This document shows positions 40,697 through 48,289 of a DNA stretch of 48,289 nt, one piece after another. The position numbers were made by a program, and so were the translations under genes. The notes beneath the pieces were generated by a model, which worked only from the letters and a program-made list of their open reading frames with translations, was not told the origin of the DNA and searched no databases. Positions within the stretch are counted from its first letter, which is position 1. Every line of letters begins with the position of its first letter. The stretch covers positions 1 through 48,289 of the forward strand of contig JAGBZD010000104.1 of assembly GCA_017628395.1 (NCBI GenBank). The letters run 5' to 3'. This DNA comes from Paludibacteraceae bacterium (lineage in GTDB: Bacteria > Bacteroidota > Bacteroidia > Bacteroidales > Paludibacteraceae).

Positions 40697-41408
40697 ATCT
40701 TCTTTCTCTATGCTGGTAATCCACTATGGCATGATAAAACTCCTCTTCCGTAAATTCAGGCCACAAGCAGTCTGTAAAATACAACTCCGAATATGCCAAT
40801 TGCCACAACAAGAAATTGCTTATGCGCAACTCTCCACTGGTGCGAATCAACAAATCGGGATCTGGCATCTGCGCAGTGGTCATATAGGAAGAAATCAGCT
40901 CTTCATTGATATCCTCCACCAACATTGCACCTTGTTGAACAGCCAAAGCAATGTTTTTAGTTGCTTGAATAATCTCCCAACGCGCGCTATAACTGAGTGC
41001 AATCACCAGATTCAACCCTGTATTACTATTCGTTTCCTCCATACATGCACGGAACTTTTGTTGTGCTGCAGCAGGCAAACGACTCAAATCACCTATCGTG
41101 GACAAACGCACATTATTTTTCATCAAAGTAGGCGTTTCCTTTGCAATCGTATCCACCAGCAACGACATCAGCGCATCCACCTCCTCTTTTGGGCGATTCC
41201 AATTCTCCGTTGAAAAAGCGTATAATGTCAAATACTCAATCCCCAAAGCGGCTGCCGCCTCTGTAATAGTATGCACCGTTTCCACACCTTGACGATGACC
41301 AAACATACGCGCCAAACCTTGACGCTTAGCCCAACGACCATTGCCATCCATAATGATGGCGACATGGCGAGGAATACGATTATGCTGTATCTGATTTTTA
41401 TAACTCAT
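40668..41408 (-). CDS. uppS: Isoprenyl (undecaprenyl diphosphate) transferase
   Basis: 246 residues, standard cis-prenyltransferase. [17 protein letters not shown] (14-30, catalytic Asp and Gly), [23 protein letters not shown] and C-terminal [30 protein letters not shown] region (signature RTSGE.R.SNF). Makes the C55 lipid carrier needed by MraY and MurG, linking this operon with the dcw cluster. Cytosolic, membrane-associated. Confidence 0.97.
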   Translation of the reverse strand: MSYKNQIQHNRIPRHVAIIMDGNGRWAKRQGLARMFGHRQGVETVHTITEAAAALGIEYLTLYAFSTENWNRPKEEVDALMSLLVDTIAKETPTLMKNNVRLSTIGDLSRLPAAAQQKFRACMEETNSNTGLNLVIALSYSARWEIIQATKNIALAVQQGAMLVEDINEELISSYMTTAQMPDPDLLIRTSGELRISNFLLWQLAYSELYFTDCLWPEFTEEEFYHAIVDYQHRERRFGKTSEQIR

Positions 41409-41411
41409 ACC

Positions 41412-42182
41412 TTAATCTTCATCACAGAAATAGCATTGCTTCTCGCGCTTTCCGAACTCAAAGACAACGCCCACTGTCAAAGTAGAAACCAAGTCATTAT
41501 TGAACAGATTAGAGCCATTTAAGTCGTGCGAGTTGCTCAAAATAGAATTGCCATAGTCCATGATAGCTTCACTATTATCGTACTCGCGCATGTATCCTTC
41601 CACATTATCCGACAAATAAATCTGATGTTGCCAACAAGCCTGCAATTGCCAACGAGGAGCGAACTTCCACTTCACACCTATTCCTATTGGAATATAGAAA
41701 GCGGGACTATTCATATTCAAAAACTCAAACTTGGGATAAGTAGTTGTCGGGGTAACCCTTGTAGCCATCTTATTACGAGCACTAATACCTATACCAATAC
41801 AGAGATAAGGAGTGATTGGTTTGATTCGTGCATCAAATGGGTGCAATCCAAAACGAAAGAAATTATATTCTGCCACCGCATCAATATGCCATGCAGGATT
41901 ATGATACCTCACTTTCAATGGATTGGGTTGTTCCTCTGTAGCGGAAGGACGATACGAGAAAGCTATTCTTTGTCGTTGTGCCTTGATTTGCATCGCCCAA
42001 CGGGAATTGAAATTATATCGGAAATGAGCCCCAAAAACTTCTCTTGGTTCCATGAAAATCATTTTCGTAGCATCCCCTACATAATAACCACATCCCACCT
42101 GTGCGCCTACCTCACAAGTATATTCCGTGATAGAAGCACGAAGAATGGCAGGACACATTGTGCCCCACCATATCATTAGCAA
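41412..42182 (-). CDS. PorG-like outer membrane beta-barrel protein (DUF6089), second copy
   Basis: 256 codons counted from a TTG at 42182; no ATG exists near the start. The frame stays open back to about 42209 and then reads NSRSRFILLMIWWGTMCPAILRA, a much better signal peptide, so the true start is probably upstream at a non-ATG codon within a TTAATAATTAAC repeat. The body aligns by eye with the next gene: VGAQVGCGYYVGD, FGAHFRYNFNSRWAMQIKAQRQR, the AEYNFFRFGLHPFDARIKPITPYLCIGIG block and the C-terminal VSTLTVGVVFEFGKREKQCYF. In P. gingivalis PorG (PG0189), a T9SS component, precedes uppS and bamA in the same order. Confidence 0.85.
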   Translation of the reverse strand: MLMIWWGTMCPAILRASITEYTCEVGAQVGCGYYVGDATKMIFMEPREVFGAHFRYNFNSRWAMQIKAQRQRIAFSYRPSATEEQPNPLKVRYHNPAWHIDAVAEYNFFRFGLHPFDARIKPITPYLCIGIGISARNKMATRVTPTTTYPKFEFLNMNSPAFYIPIGIGVKWKFAPRWQLQACWQHQIYLSDNVEGYMREYDNSEAIMDYGNSILSNSHDLNGSNLFNNDLVSTLTVGVVFEFGKREKQCYFCDED

Positions 42183-42211
42183 TATAAATCTACTACGCGA
42201 GTTGATAATCG

Positions 42212-43033
42212 TTAATAATTAACAATTGCACCACCACGACCATTAGCAGGAAGGTTGTAAATCACTCCCAATGTGGCTGCGATATTATGTGTACTTGCTG
42301 CTTTATACTTACCCAACTCTACACCTGCGCCGTTAGGATAGGCAGTAACATCACCCTCCTTGATAGAACCAGCTGTACTACCGTTGAGATCTCCGTTCAG
42401 CACATACAAATTATATTGGCATGCCACCTTGAATTGCCAGTTAGATGCCATACGCAATTTCAAACCAATCGCAAAAGGAATGTACATAGCGGCTGCCATA
42501 TCTTTAGCTTTAATCATAGGATATGGGCTATTCATCTTACCATCATTCAATCCCCAGCGGTAGGTAGCATGTTTGTTATACAATGAAGTTCCCAAACCAA
42601 CTGCAGCATAAGGAGTTACGGTATAAATCTTCGCATTACGATTTTCTACAAAACCATATTTCAAGAAGTTGAACTCGGTCATAATATCCAAGTTCCAAAC
42701 ACCGTTGTAGAAATACAATGGTTTATCTGCATTTACACCCTCACTCACCTCTTTGAAGCGTGTACGCTGACGCATGCCTTGCAACTGCAACGCCCAACGA
42801 TAATCAAAACGATAGCGCACCAAGAAACCATAGGTCTCAAACGCAGGCATACCTTCCGAATCACGCATCCACGCGAACTCATTGGTACGAGAATAACCCT
42901 CCGCAGGATTCTTATCTCCCAAGAAGAAGCCTGCTCCCACCTGCAATCCAAGTTCCACATTCTGCGTTTGTGCGTTTACAAATAGTGGTGCCAACACCAC
43001 CATCAATACGAGAAAAAACTTACTATTTTTCAT
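42212..43033 (-). CDS. PorG-like outer membrane beta-barrel protein (DUF6089), first copy
   Basis: 273 residues. Signal peptide MKNSKFFLVLMVVLAPLFVNAQ. Barrel strands: VELGLQVGAGFFLGDKNPAEG, YGFLVRYRFDYRWALQLQGMRQRTRF, MTEFNFLKYGFVENRNAKIYTVTPYAAVGLG, IPFAIGLKLRMASNWQFKVACQYNLY and a C-terminal ATLGVIYNL. First gene of the operon PorG-like x2, uppS, bamA, skp x2, small gene, MFS. PorG anchors the PorK-PorN ring of type IX secretion in other species; that role here is inferred from similarity and gene order. Confidence 0.88.
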   Translation of the reverse strand: MKNSKFFLVLMVVLAPLFVNAQTQNVELGLQVGAGFFLGDKNPAEGYSRTNEFAWMRDSEGMPAFETYGFLVRYRFDYRWALQLQGMRQRTRFKEVSEGVNADKPLYFYNGVWNLDIMTEFNFLKYGFVENRNAKIYTVTPYAAVGLGTSLYNKHATYRWGLNDGKMNSPYPMIKAKDMAAAMYIPFAIGLKLRMASNWQFKVACQYNLYVLNGDLNGSTAGSIKEGDVTAYPNGAGVELGKYKAASTHNIAATLGVIYNLPANGRGGAIVNY

Positions 43034-43075
43034 AACAATTGTTTATTGTTTTTTAGATTATACACATTTGACCCG

Positions 43076-43107
43076 CAAAGGTACTACTTTTTTTTGATAT
43101 ATGCAAA
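43076..43107 (-). promoter_or_regulatory. Promoter of the PorG-like/uppS/bamA operon
   Basis: TTTG (43104-43107), 20 bp, TACCTTTG (43076-43083), minus strand, directly next to the radA stop codon. Confidence 0.85.
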
Positions 43108-44466
43108 TTATTTGTGCAATAAAATTTTGAAAGCCTCTGCCACACGGCTCACTTCCAGTACTTTAATCTTCAGATTATGAGCATCATATTTCTGCCCAGC
43201 AGGAACGATAATCTGCTTAAAACCAAGCTTTTCCGCCTCTTTTATTCGCTGGTCTATTCGATTTACGGGGCGTATTTCGCCTCCTAATCCCACTTCACCC
43301 GTCACACATGTCTGTTCATCCAGCGCAATGTCCATATTGGAAGAAAGCACCGCCGCCAACACTGCTAAGTCTATGGCGGGGTCATTCACGCGTAGTCCGC
43401 CTGCGATATTCACAAACACATCTTTTTGCAGCAACTTAAACCCTACTCTTTTCTCCAATACTGCCAACAACATATTTAGTCGCCTGCCATCAAATCCCGT
43501 ATTGCTTCTTTGTGGCGTGCCATACGCTGCGCTCGCCACCAACGCTTGTACCTCAATGAGCAACGGGCGAACACCTTCCACTGCCGCCGCAATGGCTATA
43601 CCCGACAAGCCCTCACGATTGCTCGACAACAGCAACTCGCTCGGATTCACCACCTCGCGCAAACCATCTTGCTGCATTTCGAAGATTCCTAATTCGCTCG
43701 TACTACCAAAACGATTCTTTTGTGCTCGCAGAATACGATAGACATAATGCTGGTCACCCTCAAACTGCAACACCGTGTCCACAATGTGCTCCAGCACTTT
43801 GGGACCTGCCAGCGAACCTTCTTTATTGATATGCCCGACAATGATAAAAGGCACATTCTTCTCTTTGGCATACTGCAAAATCCGCGCTGCGCACTCGCGC
43901 ACTTGGCTTAGGCTACCAATACTCGCTTCAATTGCCTCTGTACCAATCGTTTGAATACTATCCACCACCACGATCTCAGGCTGAATTTCCGTCACACTAT
44001 CCAAGATTCGCTCCAGCGAAGTCTCCGCCAAGATATACAAGTTTGAGGCATCGCCAGATAAACGCTCTGCCCTCAATTTCAATTGCTTAGCACTCTCCTC
44101 ACCACTGGCATAAAGCGTCTTCTTCTCCCCCATCTTCAGCAACACCTGTAGCGCCAATGTAGATTTGCCTATTCCTGGCTCTCCACCCAGCAGCACCAAA
44201 CTGCCAGGCACCAACCCGCCACCTAATACGCGATTGAGTTCCGACGAGTGCATATCAATTCGCATCTCCTCTTTCGCGTCCACTTCGTGCAATCGCAGTG
44301 CTGTAGCACCTCGGCGAAGAGTGACACCACCCTTCCCTTTTCCGACCTCCGTCTTCTGTTCCTCTTCGTATGTTCCCCACTCGCCACACACAGGGCAACG
44401 ACCAATCATCTGAGGTGCTTTAGCACCGCAGTTGGAACATACATATTGCGTGGAAACTTTCGCCAT
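43108..44466 (-). CDS. radA: DNA repair ATPase RadA/Sms
   Basis: 452 residues. C4 zinc finger with Cys10, Cys13, Cys24 and Cys27 (CSNCG...CPVCGEW), RecA-like ATPase with Walker A GGEPGIGKS (93-101) and the RadA-specific KNRFG motif (249-253), and a C-terminal Lon-protease-like domain (from about 270, VNPSELLLSSNREGLSG...). A branch-migration helicase acting in recombination. Its ATG follows immediately on the rnz stop; likely operon dnaN, exonuclease, rnz, radA or a part of it. Confidence 0.97.
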   Translation of the reverse strand: MAKVSTQYVCSNCGAKAPQMIGRCPVCGEWGTYEEEQKTEVGKGKGGVTLRRGATALRLHEVDAKEEMRIDMHSSELNRVLGGGLVPGSLVLLGGEPGIGKSTLALQVLLKMGEKKTLYASGEESAKQLKLRAERLSGDASNLYILAETSLERILDSVTEIQPEIVVVDSIQTIGTEAIEASIGSLSQVRECAARILQYAKEKNVPFIIVGHINKEGSLAGPKVLEHIVDTVLQFEGDQHYVYRILRAQKNRFGSTSELGIFEMQQDGLREVVNPSELLLSSNREGLSGIAIAAAVEGVRPLLIEVQALVASAAYGTPQRSNTGFDGRRLNMLLAVLEKRVGFKLLQKDVFVNIAGGLRVNDPAIDLAVLAAVLSSNMDIALDEQTCVTGEVGLGGEIRPVNRIDQRIKEAEKLGFKQIIVPAGQKYDAHNLKIKVLEVSRVAEAFKILLHK

Positions 44467-45249
44467 TTATAGCTCTATCGTTTTACATTCTTCTGCCAAC
44501 ACCGTATTGGCAAAAAACTCTTGTGCTTCGTTCAAAAATACCGTATGGTCATCTTCGCGAGCACTAAAATGCCCAACAACCAACTTTCCCACACCCGCCA
44601 GTTTTGCTATTTGCGCTGCTTGTTTGGCGGTAGAATGGGTATGTTTTTTGCACTTATCCGCATCCTTCTCGGTGTATGTCGCTTCATGATACAGCACCTC
44701 CACACCTGCTATCTGCTCCACAATCTGTTCGCGATACGCTGTGTCGGAGCAATAGGCATAGCGTTTGCGAGGTTCTTTGTCGCGATGATGCTCCGTAAAG
44801 AGGAAACCGCAAGTAGGTACTTTGTGTTTCAATGGAATCGTTTCAATCGTCAATGTACGATCCTCAAAAATCACTTCCTTCTTGCGTGGATTGATGGTAT
44901 GAAACGCCACCTCATATGGCAGATCTTGGCAATGATAGTCCAATAGCGGGCGCAGCAGTTTTTCCAAATCGCCATGCGCATAAATATGCAATGGTTGCGT
45001 CCTGCCCATCATGCCCAAAGTAGAAATCAGCCCTATCAGCCCGAAGCAATGATCGCCATGCAAATGCGAAATCAGCACGGTGTATAACCGCGCCGTCTTC
45101 ACGCCCAACTGCCGCATCTTCAACTGCGTACCTTCGCCGCAGTCCACCAAAAAGGACTTGTCGCACAATTCCACAATCTGCCCAGAGGGCGAGTTCTGGA
45201 ATGTCGGCATAGCGCTACCGCAACCTAATATGGTTAGTTTTCCTACCAC
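44467..45249 (-). CDS. rnz: Ribonuclease Z, short form
   Basis: 260 residues; many bacterial RNase Z are about 305, and here the exosite arm is short. Beta-lactamase fold with HxHxDH SHLHGDH (61-67), FLVDCGEGTQ (33-42), AYCSDTAY, EATYTEKD and VVGHFSARE. Processes tRNA 3' ends, relevant because the tRNAs here mostly lack encoded CCA. The start is GTG and lies within the GAAAAGTGAAAA repeat that fills the gap to the exonuclease gene; no ATG is available in frame near it. Confidence 0.9.
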   Translation of the reverse strand: MVGKLTILGCGSAMPTFQNSPSGQIVELCDKSFLVDCGEGTQLKMRQLGVKTARLYTVLISHLHGDHCFGLIGLISTLGMMGRTQPLHIYAHGDLEKLLRPLLDYHCQDLPYEVAFHTINPRKKEVIFEDRTLTIETIPLKHKVPTCGFLFTEHHRDKEPRKRYAYCSDTAYREQIVEQIAGVEVLYHEATYTEKDADKCKKHTHSTAKQAAQIAKLAGVGKLVVGHFSAREDDHTVFLNEAQEFFANTVLAEECKTIEL

Positions 45250-45268
45250 TTTTCAGTTTTCACTTTCG
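45247..45268. repeat. GTGAAAACTGAAAAGTGG repeat spanning a stop and a start codon
   Basis: On the minus strand GAAAGTGAAAACTGAAAAGT covers the last codons and TGA of the exonuclease gene and the GTG start of rnz. Same family as 20120, 26154, 47320. Confidence 0.8.
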
Positions 45269-46051
45269 CAAACTCAAGTAGAGGCGCGTAAAGACATTCT
45301 TGGTATATTGTGGAAAATCGCCATTCTGAATCCAACCATAGTATCCAGGGTCGCGACGGAACACATCCGCTACGCGCTGACCTTTGTATTTACCAAAGTT
45401 GAACACCTCCACGCCTTGCGCATCATAGGCGATACGACCTGCGAAGTCCGCAAAACGGGCATTTCCCGCTGTAAACTCTGCCAAGCCGTCCACATCCGAA
45501 GGTATATCATACTTCTCCAACTGCGCCATCAGCACCTCGTAGGTCGCCATAGTGTCTGCATCTGCCGAGTGCGCGTTGGTTAGGTCCTTTCCGCAATAGA
45601 ACTTATACGCCGCCACCAAGTTGCGTGGCTCTTGGCGTTGGAAGATTGTGAAGACATCCACCATCTTTTTCCCCTTCAGGTCTATATTCACTCCTGCGCG
45701 CATCATCTCCTCCGCCAGCAAGGGCAAATCGAAATGATTGGAGTTATATCCAGCCAAATCAGCATCTTCCAGCACCTTCACCAACTCGGGCGCAATCTCC
45801 TTGAAGGTGGGGCAATCCACCAAATCCTCGTCATAAATACCATGCACAGCACTCGCTTCTTCCGAGATATGCAGTTGCACTTCTTGCCCCAACATCATCT
45901 GCACAGGTTTCACGCGGAAGGTCTTTCCCTCCGAGCTGCCGTTGGGAAAGACCTTATAATAACTCAATTCGACAATCCTGTCCGATGCGATATTTAGTCC
46001 CGTCGTCTCCAAATCGAAGAACACCAACGGGCGAGTTAATTGCAATTTCAT
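45260..46051 (-). CDS. DnaQ-like 3'-5' exonuclease (DEDDh)
   Basis: 263 residues. Exo I FFDLETTGL (11-19) with Asp and Glu, Exo II GYNSNHFDLPLL (about 98-109) and Exo III HSADADT (about 157-163) with His and Asp. A C-terminal extension of about 90 residues carries AYDAQGVEVFNFGKYKGQRVADVFRRDPGYYGWIQNGDFP, split here, a module seen at the end of Bacteroidota exonucleases of this type. Could be a proofreading or RNA/DNA-trimming enzyme. Next to dnaN, which fits replication or repair. Confidence 0.93.
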   Translation of the reverse strand: MKLQLTRPLVFFDLETTGLNIASDRIVELSYYKVFPNGSSEGKTFRVKPVQMMLGQEVQLHISEEASAVHGIYDEDLVDCPTFKEIAPELVKVLEDADLAGYNSNHFDLPLLAEEMMRAGVNIDLKGKKMVDVFTIFQRQEPRNLVAAYKFYCGKDLTNAHSADADTMATYEVLMAQLEKYDIPSDVDGLAEFTAGNARFADFAGRIAYDAQGVEVFNFGKYKGQRVADVFRRDPGYYGWIQNGDFPQYTKNVFTRLYLSLRK

Positions 46052-46168
46052 AATTTACTTACACACATTTTGTTGTTTGTTTTGAGCAGATTGCTGGACG
46101 GATTGAGAGAGCAATGCGGGACATTGTGACCGAAAAACAACCAGCAAGATGCCAAAAGAAACACAAAA

Positions 46169-47290
46169 TTAGTCGTTCAGAAGCATTGGCATTAATAAAA
46201 TCAACAAATCTTGTCCCTCCTCATTCTCAGCAGGCAAAATCAAACCAGCACGAGCAGGGTCAGCCAACTGCAATACCACTTCTTGTGAAGGGATATTCGC
46301 TAAGATTTCAATCAAGAATGGCGCTTTGAAGCCGATAGCCATTGGCATTCCAGCATAGTCGCATGCTATGGTTTCTTCTGCGGAAGTAGAGAAGTCAATA
46401 TCTTGTGCCGAAATCTTGATTTGATTCTCGCTCAACGCCAGTTTCAATAGGCTCGTACCTGTGTTCGCAAACACAGCCACACGCTTGCAGGCGTTCACGA
46501 TGGTTTGACGATCCACAATCACTTTGTTGGTATTATTTTGTGGAATCACCGCATTGTAGTTAGGGAAGCGACCCTCAATTTGGCGGCATACAATCACGGT
46601 TGTGCCAAACTCAAACTTCGCATTCTTCTGACCAAAGGTCACTTTCACCTCCTCTGCCTCTTTTTGCAGCACTTGCTTGAGCAATTGTGCAGGTTTCTTT
46701 GGCAAAATGAAGCTAACTGCTTGCGCAGCCTTCACGCCGTCGTTGATGTAACGAACCAAACGATGCGCATCGGTAGCCACCATAGCGATTTTCTCTTCGC
46801 TCAAATCGAAGTAAATACCGTTCATCACTGGGCGCAACTCATCATCCGCGGTGCAGAAAATAGTTTTATTGATTGCCTCCAACAACACATTTGCTGGCAT
46901 GGAGAAAGTATTATCACCCTCTTCTACTGGCATCTCTGGATATTCCAAACCATTCGCGCCCACGAAACTATATGTACCATTTGCGCTGGTAATATTCAAT
47001 CCAAAGTTCTGTTCATCTATTTGGAAGGTCAATGGTTGCTCCGAGAACTCTTTCAGAGTCTCCAACAGCAACTTACCACCCACTGCCACCTTGCCTGCAC
47101 CTTGTGCATCTTCCACGGTCAAGGAAGTACGAATGGTTGTTTCGCTATCCGAAGCGGTTAAGGTCAGCACATCGCCTTCAAGGTCAAACAACACAGCTTC
47201 CAAAATCTGCAAACTATTCTTTGCAGCAATCACACGACTCACTGCTTGCAACTGAGCAAACAATTTCGAGCTTGATACATTAAATTTCAT
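46169..47290 (-). CDS. dnaN: DNA polymerase III beta sliding clamp
   Basis: 373 residues, standard three-domain clamp. MKFNVSSSKLFAQLQAVSRVI at the N-terminus, VAVGGKLLLETLKEF, MVATDAHRLVRY (about 195-206) and the C-terminal LILLMPMLLND. Ring that tethers polymerase to DNA. Not next to dnaA here, and no origin-like DnaA box cluster is seen. Divergent from murI, with its own promoter at 47367-47398 and a repeat array in the leader. Confidence 0.97.
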   Translation of the reverse strand: MKFNVSSSKLFAQLQAVSRVIAAKNSLQILEAVLFDLEGDVLTLTASDSETTIRTSLTVEDAQGAGKVAVGGKLLLETLKEFSEQPLTFQIDEQNFGLNITSANGTYSFVGANGLEYPEMPVEEGDNTFSMPANVLLEAINKTIFCTADDELRPVMNGIYFDLSEEKIAMVATDAHRLVRYINDGVKAAQAVSFILPKKPAQLLKQVLQKEAEEVKVTFGQKNAKFEFGTTVIVCRQIEGRFPNYNAVIPQNNTNKVIVDRQTIVNACKRVAVFANTGTSLLKLALSENQIKISAQDIDFSTSAEETIACDYAGMPMAIGFKAPFLIEILANIPSQEVVLQLADPARAGLILPAENEEGQDLLILLMPMLLND

Positions 47291-47319
47291 ATTCTTTCAG
47301 TTTTAATAATTTCAAACCA

Positions 47320-47353
47320 ACTTTTCAGTTTTCACCTTCCAGTTTTCACTTTA
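47320..47353. repeat. TTTTCAGTTTTCAC array in the dnaN leader
   Basis: CTTTTCAGTTTTCACCTTCC followed by AGTTTTCACTTTA, two units of the GTGAAAACTGAAAA family. Confidence 0.8.
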
Positions 47354-47366
47354 TCATATTCGCCTG

Positions 47367-47398
47367 CAAAGTTACAAAAAAAATGCCATTTATGCAAA
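47367..47398 (-). promoter_or_regulatory. Promoter of dnaN
   Basis: TTTG (47395-47398), 20 bp, TAACTTTG (47367-47374), minus strand. Back-to-back with the murI promoter. Confidence 0.8.
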
Positions 47399-47401
47399 TT
47401 A

Positions 47402-47433
47402 TTTGTGCATTTTATTTATTTTTTGTACCTTTG
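47402..47433 (+). promoter_or_regulatory. Promoter of murI
   Basis: TTTG (47402-47405), 20 bp, TACCTTTG (47426-47433). Confidence 0.85.
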
Positions 47434-47455
47434 CACCGAATTTCCATGCCTTTCA

Positions 47456-47480
47456 ACTATAAACTATAAACTGTAAACTG
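47456..47480. repeat. AACTATAAACTATAAACTG array abutting murI
   Basis: AACTATAAACTATAAACTGT then AAACTG, an 8-bp-period repeat ending directly before GAT-TTG, the first possible murI codon. Confidence 0.85.
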
Positions 47481-47482
47481 AT

Positions 47483-48289
47483 TTGATTGGTATTTTCGAC
47501 AGCGGTTACGGCGGACTGACAATCCTGAATCACATTCGCCAACATCTCCCCCAGTATGAGTATCTCTACTTGGGTGACAATGCGCGTGCGCCATACGGAA
47601 CACGCTCGTTTGATGTCATTTATGAATATACCCTTCAGGCGGTCAATTACCTGCACCAGCAGGGTTGCAATCTCATTATTCTTGCCTGCAATACTGCCAG
47701 CGCCAAGGCGCTTCGCACGATTCAGCAGCACGACATCAACCCCGACGAGTTGCGCGTGTTGGGTGTTATCCGCCCTACGGTTGAGGTTATTCCGCAGCGC
47801 ACACGCACCAAACATATTGGCGTACTCGCTACACCAGGCACTGTGGCTTCTGAGAGTTATGTCATCGAACTTCTCAAACAAGACCCAACTCTGACTGTTA
47901 CTCAGCAAGCATGCCCCATGTGGGTACCGCTGATTGAGTCAGGCGAACACCTTCATGCAGGTGCCGACTATTTCGTAGAGAAGTACCTCACCGAACTCCT
48001 CACCCGCGACCCGCTGATTGATACCATTATTTTGGGTTGCACCCATTATCCCCTACTCCAACCCAAGATTGAAGCGTTTCTAAAAACAACACCAAACATT
48101 GTCATCAATACTCCACACCATCCCTCCACCCTTCAGGGGGGAGTTGGAGGGGGGCTCATCGCTCAGGGCGAGATTGTCGCGCATAGTTTAGCCGACTATC
48201 TACACCGCCATCCTGACATTGCCGAACGCGCTTTGAAAAACAGACACATCCTGGAAGAAAATTCAAAATTCAAAATTCAATATTCAAAA
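47483..48289 (+). CDS. murI: Glutamate racemase MurI, 3' end outside window
   Basis: 269 codons visible. Start at TTG 47483: the preceding in-frame codons are GAT, ACT and a TAA (47474), so no ATG can be used; the protein then begins (M)IGIFDSGYGG, the family N-terminus. Both catalytic cysteines are present: ACNTASA (Cys69) and GCTHYPL (Cys186), with GDNARAPYG. Supplies D-glutamate for MurD. Residues about 211-224 (PHHPSTLQGGVGGG) interrupt the conserved run into AQGEIVA and correspond to a palindromic repeat (48113-48157); an AAAATTC array sits at the visible C-terminal end. Frame intact throughout. Confidence 0.93.
   Translation, partial: MIGIFDSGYGGLTILNHIRQHLPQYEYLYLGDNARAPYGTRSFDVIYEYTLQAVNYLHQQGCNLIILACNTASAKALRTIQQHDINPDELRVLGVIRPTVEVIPQRTRTKHIGVLATPGTVASESYVIELLKQDPTLTVTQQACPMWVPLIESGEHLHAGADYFVEKYLTELLTRDPLIDTIILGCTHYPLLQPKIEAFLKTTPNIVINTPHHPSTLQGGVGGGLIAQGEIVAHSLADYLHRHPDIAERALKNRHILEENSKFKIQYSK
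48113..48157. repeat. CCCTCC..GGAGGG palindromic repeat, in frame within murI
   Basis: TCCCTCCACCCTTCAGGGGG followed by GAGTTGGAGGGGGGC. Same type as the insertion at 3624 in the stress protein gene. Confidence 0.75.
48256..48289. repeat. AAAATTC array at the murI 3' end
   Basis: AAAATTCAAAATTCAAAATT and CAATATTCAAAA up to the window edge, matching the array at 3340-3360. Confidence 0.85.

Overview
The window is a chromosomal segment from a member of the Bacteroidales (phylum Bacteroidota). Four things point there: at least a dozen promoters of the Bacteroidota type (TTTG, about 20 bp, then TAnnTTTG), a SusC/SusD pair, the gene order PorG-like, uppS, bamA, skp, skp known from Porphyromonas gingivalis, and an M6 protease that appears to end in a type IX secretion sorting domain. 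Genus cannot be fixed from the sequence alone.

Layout. 1-1905: two tandem tRNA-Val genes (the first cut by the window edge), a small surface lipoprotein, and a strongly structured unannotated RNA on the minus strand. 1906-8013 (mostly plus): a small unknown protein, engB, a universal stress protein gene broken by repeat insertions, a DUF59 Fe-S protein, lpxH, mazG, then a minus-strand lipoprotein and tRNA-Leu, and an M16 peptidase. 8014-9923: a 27-codon orphan transcription unit and a DUF4143 ATPase bracketed by two copies of one terminator hairpin. 9924-19155 (minus): a susC/susD/Big2-lipoprotein nutrient uptake operon followed by the M6 protease. 19156-20718: a 1.5 kb gene-free stretch packed with repeat elements. 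20719-31205 (plus): the division and cell wall (dcw) cluster mraZ-rsmH-ftsL-ftsI-murE-mraY-murD-ftsW-murG, ending before the expected murC-ftsQ-ftsA-ftsZ. 31396-47290 (minus): rpsO, murF with a coiled-coil protein, two lipoproteins, an MFS transporter, a 41-codon gene, skp, skp, bamA, uppS, two PorG-like barrels, radA, rnz, a DEDD exonuclease and dnaN. 47483 onward: murI, running off the edge.

Much of the annotated content is envelope biogenesis: peptidoglycan precursors (murI, murE, murD, murF, mraY, murG, uppS), septal synthesis (ftsW, ftsI, ftsL), lipid A (lpxH), outer-membrane protein assembly (bamA, skp) and T9SS (PorG-like).

The least ordinary feature is a dense set of short repeats. 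(i) Imperfect tandem arrays of 7-12 bp units lie exactly between stop and start codons of neighbouring genes and also interrupt coding sequences (rsmH, murF, murI, the USP gene, probably the M16 gene). (ii) Two families of 130-250 bp intergenic elements share the same imperfect terminal inverted repeats but carry different cores; they flank and sit inside the dcw cluster, one exactly where the cluster breaks off. Together with the minus-strand structured RNA at about 1224-1499 and two very small genes, these are the parts most worth following up.
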